Source of the DNA: Leguminivora glycinivorella
Taxonomy: Eukaryota > Arthropoda > Insecta > Lepidoptera > Tortricidae
DNA length: 64,000 bases
Direction of reading: 5' to 3'
NCBI RefSeq assembly: GCF_023078275.1
Contig: NC_062980.1
Location: 2,426,001-2,490,000, forward strand
Below, in pieces: positions 25,101 through 61,035 of this stretch. The number at the start of each line of letters is the position of its first letter. The stretch's first letter is position 1. Both the position numbers and the translations under genes were made by a program. A model generated the notes under the pieces. It did no database searches. It saw only the letters and a list, made by a program, of their open reading frames with translations, and had not been told where the DNA came from.

Positions 25101-26992
25101 CAAGAACTTCTAGCTTACTGTGTAGTCGTCTGTGCTAATGTTGGTACCTTTTAAGAAACTTTTTAACCTTATTATACCTTTGTTTGTATGATTCATCGCC
25201 ATGGCATGGACAGGACATTGATATTAGGTATCTGTACGGTACATTGTCTGGCGGAGATAGCTCCAATCTATTGTGCATTTGTTTAAATTTATTTATGTGC
25301 TCTAATTTATTCTGTCAATAGAGGGGTAATTCCATGTAACAGAGTAATGTAAGTGACCAATTATTTGCATGTTTTTTTATTCATGGTGCTAATTTAAATA
25401 TCAATATATCTAAGGATTAAAAGTAGGCTTATCTAGAGATAAATTAAGATAGAGTATTATTACTGTCATATGACATAATACTGTGTTACTTCTTAATTAA
25501 TAAAATAAATAATAAATGGCGTCACCAGACATATCTGGAATAGCATAAACTTACCCGTCCATACTCATGTGTGAATGCCTGGGCAATAGCCTGGCGCTGG
25601 GCATTAGAGCGGGAGCACAGGATGTCAATGATGGTCTGCTCATCGGTGCCAAAGCCCTTCATGGCTCCACGGAGGGTGGCGGCATCTTCTGCTGCGTTGA
25701 AGTTGGCTACACCCACAACGGTTGGTTCACGCTAGATTGGTAAGGATTTAAATTTAGTAAATACATAATTAATTAATTTTTTGAATAGGCCTTGGACTAG
25801 TATTATATATGTTCAGTTTAGAGATGGGCCGAATATTCGGTATTCGGCAAGTTTTTCAATGTTCATATTCGGCCGAATAATTTGGTTGCATTGCCGAATA
25901 TTTACCGAATAAACAAAGTAAATAACTAATGAGGATCTCACGTATTCCGTTGGATAATAAGCTCCTTTTTTAGTAGCTTTCTAAGGAACTAATAAAAAGA
26001 GATAATTAATTACCCATGCGTCAAAATGTAAATACAATTGTTTTGTAAAAAAGTTAAAAAACAATAGTTTGAGAGTTGAGAAGAGTTCAGAGTTGTTTTA
26101 ACTAACTTTTATTTATCCACTAAAGCATAATTAATAAGAACATAGTTGTAGTAACATATGTAACCATTATCTCAATCATTTAATAGTTTTAACTTAACAT
26201 CCGCTTTATAAATATGGTGTAACCGAATATTCGGCCGAATATTCGGTTCGGTAAGAACTGAACCGAATGTTCGGCCGAATATTCGTATTCGGCAAAGTCC
26301 ATATTCAGCCCATCTCTAGTACAGTTGGTAAAAAATCTCTTCCATGCTACTACCTTCTGGCAGGCATGGTCGCGCGATAAATGATAAAATATCAGGCATT
26401 GCCTATCACACTATTTGTAGGTTTGATAGGGACCATGCTCGCCTACCTGATACAAAAGAGCAGTAACAATATAATTATACTTACTGCCAAACAATATATT
26501 TTCTCAGAATCTATTTGAGTGTGGGCCAACAATTCATTCGAAAGGAGTAAATACCTATTAATATACCTCTGTATAGTATATGTCTGTTTACTTTATTCAT
26601 TTTACAGGCCAGGGAAGGTTCTACAGGGCATATGTGAATAAATTAAAACGACAGCAGCTGTAAGTAGGCTAAAGATGCATTGGAATGCGTAAATGTAAAG
26701 TCGGAAGTTAGCCACGATCTACCGTCCAAAAAAGCCGGTTTGTCGTCCCATTTGGTTACTTCTTATTTTATTCATAATATAACTAGCGGAGTCAGGCCAA
26801 AAATAGTTTCTCATCGCACGCATTAATAATTCAAAGATAATTGATTACATTTATGGCAGGTTGTTTACAAATAATTACAACTTTGTATGGAGGATCAAGG
26901 ACTTTCCGCCCCTATTTGCAATGACGTCACCGGGAACCGCCCTACAGCTGCCCTTCAAGCAATTTATTGCGAATACTTACATGATGAGACAT
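10521..26992 (-). CDS. AnxB9: Annexin B9 / annexin IX-type, complete
   Basis: Exons in transcript order: 26981-26992, 25555-25731, 22990-23194, 21541-21620, 15418-15531, 14600-14732, one of 12054-12235 or 11833-12014, and 10521-10580. They total 963 bp, 320 codons plus stop, the usual size of an insect annexin, with all phases compatible. The four annexin repeats carry the type II calcium-binding signature: KGFGTDE, EGMGTDE, KWGTDEE and GLGTDD or GAGTDD. The protein starts MSHHREPTVVGVANF and ends SGDYKRALVALISPPA. Annexins bind acidic phospholipids in a calcium-dependent way; Drosophila AnxB9 acts in endosomal trafficking and with spectrin. Alternative C-terminal exons fit annexin IX isoforms I recall from silkworm. 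The gene symbol rests on family resemblance. Confidence 0.93.
10581..11832. other. Last annexin intron
   Basis: AT-rich intron without a visible further alternative exon. It contains the small MITE at 11553-11699. Nothing else stands out. Confidence 0.45.
11553..11699. mobile_element. Harbinger-like MITE with TAA duplication
   Basis: The ends GGGCCAGTTGCATCAA and TTGATGCAACCGGCCC are complementary apart from one base. The element is flanked by TAA (11550-11552 and 11700-11702). A 3-bp TWA duplication is typical of PIF/Harbinger elements. Confidence 0.75.
11833..12014 (-). CDS. AnxB9: Annexin alternative exon 7b, repeat 4
   Basis: The acceptor is caattttcag and the donor AAG|GTGTGT. It is 182 bp, phase 1 to 0. 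It encodes ECVENAPAWFAQRLRSAVEG, then AGTDDAALIRIIASRAEIDL and GSIKMEYERLYDKTLESDIK. Only 39 bp of intron separates it from 7a, too short for normal splicing between them, which enforces exclusivity. Confidence 0.9.
12054..12235 (-). CDS. AnxB9: Annexin alternative exon 7a, repeat 4
   Basis: The acceptor is cgcttccag and the donor AGG|GTATGTAA. It is 182 bp, phase 1 to 0. It encodes ECTQSAPAWFATRLRNAMQG, then LGTDDRTLIRIIVSRSEIDL and ATIAREYERLYDKTLESEIR. It has the same length, phases and boundaries as 11833-12014, so the two are probably mutually exclusive. Confidence 0.9.
12501..12821. mobile_element. 321-bp foldback element with 7-bp duplication
   Basis: The arms of about 100 bp are almost perfectly complementary, from CATAAATTAAATATAACAAG inward to ctccaccacacacagatgg. 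They are flanked by ATATAGT at 12494-12500 and 12822-12828. It has no coding capacity and lies in the annexin intron before exon 7a. Confidence 0.85.
12829..14599. other. Annexin intron, mostly unremarkable
   Basis: AT-rich intron. Around 13790-13860 there are repeated and inverted taaccggttttt blocks. I see no coding signal. Confidence 0.4.
14600..14732 (-). CDS. AnxB9: Annexin exon 6, repeat 3 end
   Basis: The acceptor is attttag and the donor ATCG|GTCAGT. It is 133 bp, phase 0 to 1. It encodes ILAHESFAQLRAIFEAYKD, then IAGRTIEQAIKAEIGGELKD and ALSAI. The split codon becomes V with either of the two following exons. Confidence 0.92.
14866..14946 (-). pseudogene. Annexin repeat-3 exon, decayed copy E
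   Basis: The block gtcaaagatctcatttatg, then cttagcttctttggcatca, then accggaccgaagctta, matches the exon order and spacing. Stop codons and loss of the calcium loop show it is dead. Confidence 0.55.
15024..15112 (-). pseudogene. Annexin repeat-3 exon, decayed copy D
   Basis: The plus-strand text gttaaagatcttctcattag, then cctagctcctgaaccgcag, aligns with the exon's gttgaagatctcctcatcag and actcctgggccgaagctt. Stops interrupt every plausible frame. Confidence 0.55.
15170..15250 (-). pseudogene. Annexin repeat-3 exon, decayed copy C
   Basis: On the minus strand it reads AQSASPQELYD ... VHEIFNT, recognisably ASAQELFDAGEAKWGTDEEI, but the calcium loop and AGEAKW are gone. One extra codon is present. 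Confidence 0.65.
15270..15378 (-). pseudogene. Annexin repeat-3 exon, tandem copy B
   Basis: About 95 bp is nearly identical to exon 15418-15531, with the same acceptor context and the donor AAG|GTACCC. The 5' part has lost five bases, giving 109 bp. If spliced in phase 0 it would reach a stop within eight codons. The spacer to copy A is also duplicated, making a unit of about 149 bp. Confidence 0.85.
15418..15531 (-). CDS. AnxB9: Annexin exon 5, repeat 3 (intact copy of an exon array)
   Basis: The acceptor is gctcaccag and the donor AAG|GTACGA. It is 114 bp, phase 0 to 0. It encodes 38 residues, GARDEEAGVDLARAQASAQE then LFDAGEAKWGTDEEIFNK, with the third calcium loop GTDE. Four partial or decayed copies follow it on the minus strand, to about 14868. 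Confidence 0.9.
15701..15951. mobile_element. MITE with 'ataggctagtttcc' ends
   Basis: It starts taggctagtttcctata and ends with the complement taggaaactagcctat. It contains gcacgaaataaa and a TGACATCAC site. Related copies are at 15968-16240, 44262-44508 (inverted) and 51853-52105. Confidence 0.75.
15968..16240. mobile_element. Second copy of the 15701 MITE, in tandem
   Basis: It has the same internal order (cacgaaataaagcat, tttctatttaataagtca, gaccgtgacgtcactc, gacagttcttaaaaagaag) but more diverged ends. It lies a few bases after the first copy in the same orientation. Confidence 0.65.
16241..18570. other. Annexin intron with a small tandem repeat
   Basis: No host exon recognised. Bases 17335-17465 hold two imperfect tandem copies of a block of about 70 bp (tgcaatggacat, cttagtgacc, ctaat.tagcttt). 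Bases 17890-18070 resemble 29640-29760, suggesting another dispersed repeat. The phrase aggaggttctctgtggtc occurs twice (about 18041 and 18402). One unexplained reading frame is listed separately. Confidence 0.4.
16421..16714 (-). other. Unrecognised 97-codon reading frame
   Basis: An ATG-started frame on the minus strand with mixed, non-repetitive composition: MRETMFLRQICSHQTIIDNM ... LIWALDEYHNQAGHHQSFLS. I do not recognise it. The end drifts into hydrophobic text (IIVFVVESCVLEVQL) that looks non-coding. It could be an old transposon or retrocopy fragment, or chance. It lies within an annexin intron on the same strand. Confidence 0.2.
18571..20830 (-). mobile_element. Jockey/CR1-like LINE, 5' truncated
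   Basis: The element reads right to left. Its coding part is 19172-20797. The 3' part contains a GT microsatellite (about 19080-19113) and ends in pentameric TTTAC units (18571-18600), the repeat tail of such LINEs. The endonuclease half is missing; on its own strand a stop precedes the first methionine by about 30 bp. Confidence 0.85.
19172..20797 (-). CDS. LINE reverse transcriptase, 541 codons, open
   Basis: Reverse transcriptase of a non-LTR retrotransposon. Motifs in order: LKVDKAAGADKLSNALI, NYRPISLLSSFSKILERIV, QYGFRRGKSTEHA, GVFLDLAKAFDTVSH, VPQGSILGPTLFLIYLNDL, ICYADDTALIF (catalytic YADD), LTLNADKTNFICFHK and LKYLGVVLDERLTF. The thumb and C-terminal region follow to the stop. The frame is uninterrupted, which points to a fairly recent insertion, but the endonuclease domain and ORF1 are absent. 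It is antisense to the window and sense with annexin, in whose intron it sits. Confidence 0.92.
   Translation of the reverse strand: MYTPRSSQTNSLFLSPTDPNEIAAIISNLKVDKAAGADKLSNALIRKIKPAILTPLTIIFNLSLSSGLFPEIWKLAVVSPVHKGGCKEDPTNYRPISLLSSFSKILERIVNKRLVGFLEANKLLYMGQYGFRRGKSTEHAVTSLTQIVASALDGGKACIGVFLDLAKAFDTVSHSLLIQKMERSGIRGLALDWFRSYLRERSQVVKVDNYISVPKTVSYGVPQGSILGPTLFLIYLNDLSALKLKAELICYADDTALIFKANSWDTVYSDVEKGMTLVAKWLNQNLLTLNADKTNFICFHKTAASSPEPRLSIKVHKCDLTSAHDTTTCSCGSMRRVASLKYLGVVLDERLTFYDHISYTAKRVRKLIMVMKKLRDVADPKLLRSIYTAICQSIITYCITVWGAAGITVLIKLERAQRSLLKVMLKKPRHFSTNLLYKEAEVLSVRKLFILETTCKVHKEVRQSEGYNDMLKARTFKIPVAKVRTAFARRFAEFAHPFLYNAVVKRCEIKDVNVRKAKSRLREWLHDIEQREAESILQIIS
20894..21027. mobile_element. 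MITE with GTAGCCGAATGGCA ends (copy 1)
   Basis: The termini GTAGCCGAATGGCA and TGCATTCGGCTAC are complementary. The interior carries the constant 'ctggctctgtcgcgccaata' and 'gatagagatagata'. Five copies occur in the window (20894, 43488, 45394, 48533, 63851). Confidence 0.75.
21541..21620 (-). CDS. AnxB9: Annexin exon 4, repeat 2 end
   Basis: The acceptor is tatatttcag and the donor ACC|GTATGT. It is 80 bp, phase 1 to 0, and encodes LYNRPLAEHMCSETSGDFRR then LITLIVT. The SGDFRRL motif is the conserved repeat end. This short exon is easily missed because its reading frame is brief. Confidence 0.9.
21915..22046. mobile_element. Short retroposed insertion with 12-bp duplication
   Basis: TACACGGCCAGG occurs at 21903-21914 and 22047-22058. 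The 132 bp between them ends in an AT-rich tail (caaataaagctttttttatt), as in LINE-mobilised or RTE 3' fragments. It has no coding capacity. Confidence 0.75.
22059..22989. other. Annexin intron without recognised features
   Basis: AT-rich intron between exons 3 and 4. I see nothing that I can name. Confidence 0.4.
22990..23194 (-). CDS. AnxB9: Annexin exon 3, repeat 1 end and repeat 2 start
   Basis: The acceptor is ttcaacag and the donor GAGAGAT|GTGAGT. It is 205 bp, phase 0 to 1, and encodes DIIEDLKSELGGHFEDVIVA through EGMGTDENTLVEILCTRTKK. GTDE is the second calcium loop. The split codon joins to LYNRPLAEH in the next exon. Confidence 0.93.
23251..23380. mobile_element. Second copy of the 'tagcacatgat' MITE
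   Basis: The arms tagcacatgattgtcgcg and cgcggcgatcatgtgcta match the 5821-5959 element, in opposite relative orientation of the internal spacer. It lies just upstream (minus strand) of annexin exon 3. Confidence 0.8.
23407..23565. mobile_element. Long palindrome with TAAGGGTCCCCCC ends
   Basis: It begins TAAGGGTCCCCCCATATCTA and ends with the near-perfect complement. The arms include tctagcgtctcgcgagcg and ggccaactgtatgg. It is 26 bp from the previous MITE. No clear target duplication. A remnant is at 7470. Confidence 0.8.
24388..24617. repeat. 230-bp long hairpin
   Basis: The arms of about 80 bp, tatacttcgtttcttttaag through gtctacgtccactgcttctt, are nearly perfect complements. An inner hairpin is formed by gatttcttggaactta and its complement. 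It is probably a foldback or MITE insertion in the annexin intron. I found no other copy in the window. Confidence 0.75.
24618..25554. other. Annexin intron without recognised features
   Basis: AT-rich intron between exons 2 and 3. No repeat or coding signal that I can name. Confidence 0.4.
25555..25731 (-). CDS. AnxB9: Annexin exon 2, repeat 1
   Basis: The acceptor is caatctag before 25731 and the donor CGG|GTAAGT after 25555. It is 177 bp, phase 0 to 0. It encodes 59 residues from REPTVVGVANF to FTHEYGR, including the first calcium site KGFGTDE. It lies next to a hAT-like MITE at 25819. Confidence 0.93.
25819..26318. mobile_element. 500-bp hAT-like MITE, 'gaatattcgg' family
   Basis: The terminal repeats are TAGAGATGGGC and its near-complement. 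Subterminal ATTCGGCCGAATATTCGG motifs recur many times. It is flanked by gttcagtt / gtacagtt (8 bp, one mismatch). It is the same family as 27860 and related to 2457. Confidence 0.8.
26981..26992 (-). CDS. AnxB9: Annexin first coding exon (12 bp, MSHH)
   Basis: On the minus strand the ATG at 26992-26990 is followed by three codons and then a perfect donor GTAAGT (26980-26975). It leaves in phase 0, as exon 25555-25731 requires. Adding these four codons gives a total length matching the family. About 40 bp upstream is the arthropod initiator TCAGT. The assignment is inference from splice consensus, phase and context. Confidence 0.68.
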
Positions 26993-27017
26993 TCTGGCGT
27001 CAGGCGGAAGAAGTGAA

Positions 27018-27035
27018 GTCACTGACTATTAGAGC
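27018..27035 (-). promoter_or_regulatory. Candidate annexin initiator (TCAGT)
   Basis: Reading the minus strand, AATAGTCAGTGACTTCAC precedes the putative first exon and contains the arthropod Inr core TCAGT. The region just downstream on that strand (26880-26970) also holds a CRE-like TGACGTCA (26919-26928). No TATA box is obvious. This is a suggestion only. Confidence 0.35.
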
Positions 27036-27859
27036 AAGAAGTATCTCGCTATTCGTGTTAGTAGGACACGACACTTGTAGCACGTCTGGCTGTTGTTATT
27101 GAAGAAACACTGTAGTTTGAAATTTGAATAACAGAACTCAGTAAAATATCACTTTTAATAAATTAAATGTAAGTACTTCGATTACAAATTACAAACCGCA
27201 GGACACGTACACAAACTTTGACGTCTAATTTCAAACTGATTGAATTGAATGAATGAAAATAAGAAACGTCAAAATAACGAATGGACGGAACGAATGAATA
27301 CATCATTCGTGCATAACATGGCGGGAAATTCGATTTGTTTGCTAAAGTTACAAAAGATTGTTTCTCTCGTAGCCGTCTGGGCTACTGTACTTGTACTGTA
27401 TGGGGTCCAATACATTCCACGACTCTTGACTTTCCGAACAGACTCTATACGTTATAGGTACGAATAAATAAATGAAAGGATAAGTTTGTAAATGAAACGC
27501 AACTATTGATTTGTAAAACAGGTACTTTATTTGATTACATCTAAAACATACTTCATTTAAAGAACACATACGATCTTATAAGTTTTACAACTACATTATA
27601 ATTATATAAAAACTGTCAATGACGATAATCGAAGTCTAAAAATATTATTTTCCGTATATTATAAAATTCCGTATATATATTCCGTATATATATAGAATGT
27701 AAATTAAAATATTCACTAATTATTAATATTAATAAATTCCATTAGTAGGTATTGTAAAAATAATAACTAATAGTTAACTATTGTTTTTAACTAACACTCA
27801 CTCAGTACGTACCTTAGCGTACTGATGCTAGTAAATCCCCATGAAGAAATATGATCAGC

Positions 27860-30294
27860 TAGAGATGGGCCGAATATGGACTTTGCCGAATATGGACTTT
27901 GCCGAATACGAATATTCGGCCGAACATTCGGTTCAGCTCTTACCGAACCGAACATTCGGCCGAATATTCGGTTACGCTATATTTTTAAAGGGCATGTTCA
28001 TGATGTTCATTAAACTATTAAATGATTGATAATAGTTCGGCATATGTTACTACAACTAAGTTTTTAAGATTTAGTGAATAACTAAAACTTTTTTATTTTT
28101 TTTAACTACGGTTTTTTAACTTTTTTACAAAACAATTGTATTTATATTTTGACTCATAGGTAATTATCCCTTTCTAATAGTTCCTTCGAAAGCTACTAAA
28201 ATAGGAGCTTATTAGGTATCCAGTGGAATACGTAAGATCTTCATTAGTTATTTACTTTGTTTATTCGGTAAATATTCGGCAATGCAACCGAATTATTCGG
28301 CCGAATACGAACATCGAAAAAGTTGCCGAATATGCCGAATACCGAATATTCGGCGTCATAGGGTAAGACTTGACCACTTAGACGCGACACTTTTAGTGTA
28401 GACCTTTGTTTTATACTTTGTGTGTGAAATACTAAGTAGTTTACTTTTAGCACTATTATACATTGTGTTATATTTAATTTCTACTCAGTGAAATAAAAAT
28501 AAGTAATTGTTTTTTTCATAAATTTTAATTTCCTTTGAATAAAATTAGTTTTGTAAGTTTCTGTCGCTCAGAATAATAATCGCGCCATTCACCTTGTTTT
28601 ACCTCCCTTAAACACCGGTTGCATTAAATACTATTTCAGTTTTGGTGTCACTATTTTTCGTCAATAATGAGAATTATAATTCAGAAACACAGATCAATAC
28701 AACAAGATGGCCCTTACAGGGCGACTCGCGGTCACCAAGCATACGACAAATCAGGTTTATAAAAGTTTGAACGCGTGCGACACCGATCAGTAGCGCCCAA
28801 GTATACGACCCGCTAACAGTGTCCGTGTCCGCTCGGGAAAAATCTTAAATAATCAATTTTGGTTGCAAACAATGGTCTCTTACAGCATAAAGTGGTGTGG
28901 CAAGTCTTCTAACACTTCTACATGTAAAAAAGATGGAACAACATTCCACAGTTAAGTCAAATTAATTATTTTGTTGAATATTGTTTATTGTCCGCGGAGT
29001 TCATGTATACTGGTCAATATGGTTGTGCTGAGCGGCGCCGAGGCGCGTCCATCCCTCTTTACCGAGTTAACAATGTGATATGCTATCCCTTTCACGTAAA
29101 CGACTAGGCATGGGGCCATGTTAGTTTATGTCTGTTGCGGGAACTTCGTACTGCCGTTCGTACCATGTGCTACCATTTTATGAAATATAAAAGAAAGCAG
29201 ATTTGTAATAGTGAATAATTATCTAGAATCTGTAGAGTCTGTAGTGGTATTTAGTTCATTGATTAGTTTAGAATATTTAGTTGGTTATTTAACTTAGTAA
29301 ACGTAAGTAAAAATGCACAGTTTAGTTATTAGTTACTAGAATGATTTTTATTGAGATGCTATCACAATTATCATCCTCCTTGCGTTATCCCGGCATCGGC
29401 ATTCGCCACGGCTCATGGGAGCCTGGGGTCCGCTTTGGAAACTACTACCAAGATTTGGCGTAGGCACTAGTTTTATGAAAGCGACTGCCATCTGACCTTC
29501 CAACCCGAAGGGTAACTAGGCCTTATTATAATTTAATTATAATATTATAATTTGTTGCAAAACAAATTCACCACAGTACTGGTACCGGTACCATTGTCTA
29601 TAATAGACATGTCCCATTCCCATCCCTACTGCTAATCATAAAGGCGCGCCATTATTTGAAACGACCAATGGCAGCACCGTGCGCGCCCGCCTCACCCCGC
29701 AAGGATTGGTGATTTGCGTCTCGAACAATATCGCTTGCATTTGGCTTCTAGTGGGGTGTTCTGTGTTCAGAAATAATTAAAAATCATGCTTATTGTATAA
29801 TATTATCGACTAAAATTCGTATTAGAACCGTGTAATATTCAAAACTATAGATTGAAATAAATATTTTTATATTATATATTGAAAACAGAATATGATCACA
29901 ATTATTATACCTTATTACCTACATGTCATGTCTGCGCGATTCATCTATGATTCCAGTTGTCAAAATGGCGGCCATAGCATCGCGTTTAAGGAGCCCGTCC
30001 CTTCATTATAATAATTACTTAAATTAAGTTAGATCAAAACAGCTTGTCTACTAACCGATGAAATGTGACACCGTCACTTTTATTAGATTTTCTCGTATGG
30101 CTTCAACAGTATCTTATAGCACAGGAAGGCATTTTTTCATTTTATTTGTGTGCAGTCAGAGACAACCTCCTCCCACCACGCGCAGAGACTGACTGAGGCA
30201 ACATAAGTCCACTGGACTTATGTTCGTGGCGCAAACTTTTTGTTCGCCGTGTCCTCTCTAGTACATTATACCTCAATGTATTCGGCCCATCTCT
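27860..30294. mobile_element. hAT-like MITE interrupted by a 1.9-kb insertion
   Basis: The left end TAGAGATGGGC (27860) and body match the 25819 element in inverted orientation, up to 28354. The missing right end, TATTCGGCCCATCTCTA, reappears at 30279-30294 and is followed by gatcag, which is also just left of 27860. The element is split by 28355-30278. Confidence 0.7.
28355..30278. mobile_element. 1924-bp insertion inside the hAT-like MITE
   Basis: TATTCGGC occurs on both sides (28347-28354 and 30279-30286), consistent with an 8-bp duplication. The ends (gtcatagggtaagacttg / cattatacctcaatg) are only weakly complementary. No long reading frame is present. It contains a partial SINE-like repeat (29371-29523), a block like 17890-18070 (29640-29760) and a 25-bp palindrome (30200-30224). 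The class is unknown. Confidence 0.55.
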
Positions 30295-31046
30295 AGATCA
30301 GACTAAAAGGCCAAAACACAAATACGAAATGCAGCATACATGTAGATATAATAAACAGATGTAAATATCTGTATACAAATGTTTCTAGCTAGATCATTCT
30401 CTGTTTTATTTATTTTCTTTAAGGTAACAATTTGTTTGGCACATAGCATTTAGCGCAGTGAGAGATAAAACATACCCATGATCATTTCGACTCGCAAATC
30501 GTCACATAAGATGTTACATACAAGTAGGTACTGTGCTATGAGAAGTAGATGCTATTGAACCTGCATTTATGACAGTCCTGTGGCACCAGTTGGATTCCTA
30601 ACTTGACCCAATTATTATTTTTTGACCTTTGCACTAAGAAGTTCTAGCTAGATAGAGACCGGTAGCCTTGGAATCTTAACAGACTATGGCACCATACCAT
30701 GACCGGTATGGCTTCTTTAACGTAGGTTACCGAAATTACGAGAAGTATAGGTGATACAGATATTATCTGAAGGGAGATTTTTTTTAAAGTTGATTATGTC
30801 ATATAAAATGTACCTATAATAATTGTAGTAGCTTTAATTTCGCACCAACTCATCTGTAATTTTCACCTATGAAAGAAGCGTCTTCATTGGGGTTTCGTCC
30901 ATCGCTCGCCTGATATGACCTAAAAACAGGACAGAAGCGCCATCTCTGCCTCGACAGTGTTCCGCGTAAATAAGCTGCCGGTCTTATTATATATTTCTAG
31001 ATATTAATTAAGATGGACGGGCACAGACCGGCTAAGTACAGCCTGG

Positions 31047-31175
31047 CAAAAGAGAATAGGATTTAAAAAGTGGCAACATTGTAGCGTCGTCCCTTCGAAT
31101 CAATACGTGTGAGAAAACAGGACGACACTACGGTGTTGCCACTTTTTAATTTATACTATTTGTTGCCAGCTGGTG
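31047..31175. mobile_element. Small palindromic MITE
   Basis: The arms ctggcaaaagagaatag...ttaaaaagtggcaaca and tgttgccactttttaa...ctatttgttgccag are complementary. The centre holds gtcgtccc / ggacgac. Confidence 0.6.
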
Positions 31176-31793
31176 TCTCGCGAGATACATTGACGGTGTT
31201 CCTGTGCTGAACCTACTGAAGTAATGCTTCTACATGACTAAGGAACTCATAAGACGCCAATTATACATGAGACAACTCGAGGTAATAGCGCAGACGAATT
31301 TTCATAATTCTGCATACTCTATTAATAGTCAGAAAAATACTAGTCTATCTCATGCGCGGGACATTTTCGCGGCACTCCTGTTATTCTAAGCTTTATCGCC
31401 TTATCGCCTTAGCCACTGTGCACTGGCCCGAGCACTCAATCAGGGTAGAGCGAAATGGAGTTCGCCTTTGGTTAGCTTTTTTTTACCAAACTCGCAAACG
31501 AGACTGTCTTTTTCTATCTTTTACCATGTTGGCGCCCCTCCTATGGTTTGGCGTCTAGAGCGACCGCTCCACTAGCTCTAGATTCGGCCCCGCCTTGATA
31601 AATCGCCATCAATAGAAATTGTCACCAATGTAAACAAACCATTCTATAAAATATTAATATTCTAGCACAATTTTTTATTTATTAAAGGTTGAGGATCATA
31701 ATGATATGAATTGATTAGATAACACATGGATTTAGCCAGTATCTGATGAGTCAGAATGGAAATTAAAGACATTTTGACTACTGTCAACCGGGG

Positions 31794-32001
31794 TGACTTT
31801 AGAAATTTTGGGGTTACTTTGATGGTATTTTAACGGCTTTAAAATTAGCATTATTCATTATTTACTAAAACTGTTGATGTAACTAGTTAGATCAATAAAT
31901 ATTCTTGTAAACCTGCCATAGAAAATTGCGAATTTACTTACAGTATAACTTTAAAACGAAATTTTAAAGTCGCCCCTGCGTTTTAAAGCCACCCCGGTTG
32001 A
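31794..32001. mobile_element. MITE with TCAACCGGGGTG ends
   Basis: TCAACCGGGGTGACTTTA at the left and its near-complement TAAAGCCACCCCGGTTGA at the right, with an AT-rich interior. It is non-coding. Confidence 0.65.
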
Positions 32002-32173
32002 CCGTACGGGGTTTACATTGTTCACAAATTCTATTGGTTGACGGCTGAAAATTAGCCAATGTTTTGAAGGGACATCATGCGTCTTCCCTTCACCTTACCC
32101 CGCCTCTGTATAATTAGCTCCTTAGGAAATGAGACTGAATTCAAATATACTTTAGATAGTAGTTTTATGGTTG

Positions 32174-60115
<27,942 letters not shown>

Positions 60116-61035
60116 CTGGAATAGGAGAACGGGATACAATCGTGAAATGAATTGAGATGATTGAGGAGTATTTATTATTTAGTAACAATTAGTTTTGCAA
60201 ATTGAAACACTACTTGATACTGTTTAAAAACACAAATTAAAATATTTTTTGGATTAGTTTATTTGTTACAAGAGTTGTAAGACTTGTAAATTTTGCGTTT
60301 CCAAGACATTTTTACACCAAGATATATAAGATATATAGCAATTTCAATGCAAGTAATTTTAGTATGGATATGTCTTTCTGAACCAAGACTATATTTTAGA
60401 TAGCAATTTTTAAAGTGAAATAAGTATGAGTAAACACATTCAAATTTTTCTTATCAATAAATAAGATGGACATAATTTTAAACATGAATGAGAAACATTT
60501 ATTTGTTGATTGTCCACATTATATAGCTAATTAAGAATTAGAGAGAATAAATGCAAATTCGTGCAATTATCTGTACATTGTTGTCTGGATTATAATTTAT
60601 TCAGTTTAAGGTGTCAACTTGTCAAGATGTAAATGGCGAACAATGTCGTTTTTCCATTTTTGTAGCAAATTGTTGTATTCCAATTTGTCATCAAAATGAA
60701 TAGTTTATGACAGTATTCTAGAGAAGAAAAAAAATTGATTAATTGTAGTTTAAATTTAAAATGTAGTTATATGACAGCTTAGTTAAACTTAGCTGTGTGG
60801 TAGTGTAGTAGGTTGAATAAATATAATATACCTACAATTTAATAGAGATGAGCATCTTTTATGAGTTATGACAGTCTAATGAGTTATGATCAGCGCCGGC
60901 CCGTGCACTTGATCAGGGTAGAGCGAATTTGAGTTTCGGCGCCCTTGGGAAGGAGTTACACTGCGTAGGAAAATAAAACGCGAGCGTAGCGAGCGCTAAA
61001 TTTTTTTCATAGTAATGACGTAATTTGAAGATTAA
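60116..61035. other. SPSB3-like upstream intron
   Basis: AT-rich. A short phrase near 60890-60960 (gcactt/gatcagggtagagcga) resembles 31420-31460, hinting at a dispersed repeat. The next upstream exon is not recognised. Confidence 0.4.

Larger units (their letters stand above)
26327..27859. other. Annexin 5' region
   Basis: It contains the candidate first coding exon and initiator (26981-27035). The rest is AT-rich; 27650-27720 has repeated ttccgtatatat blocks. I see nothing else. Confidence 0.4.
30295..32173. other. Between annexin and the SPSB3-like gene
   Basis: The intergenic region on the minus strand: the 3' end of the SPSB3-like gene lies at its right edge and the annexin promoter to its left. 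It holds small inverted-repeat elements (31047-31175 and 31794-32001). No coding exon is visible. Confidence 0.45.
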
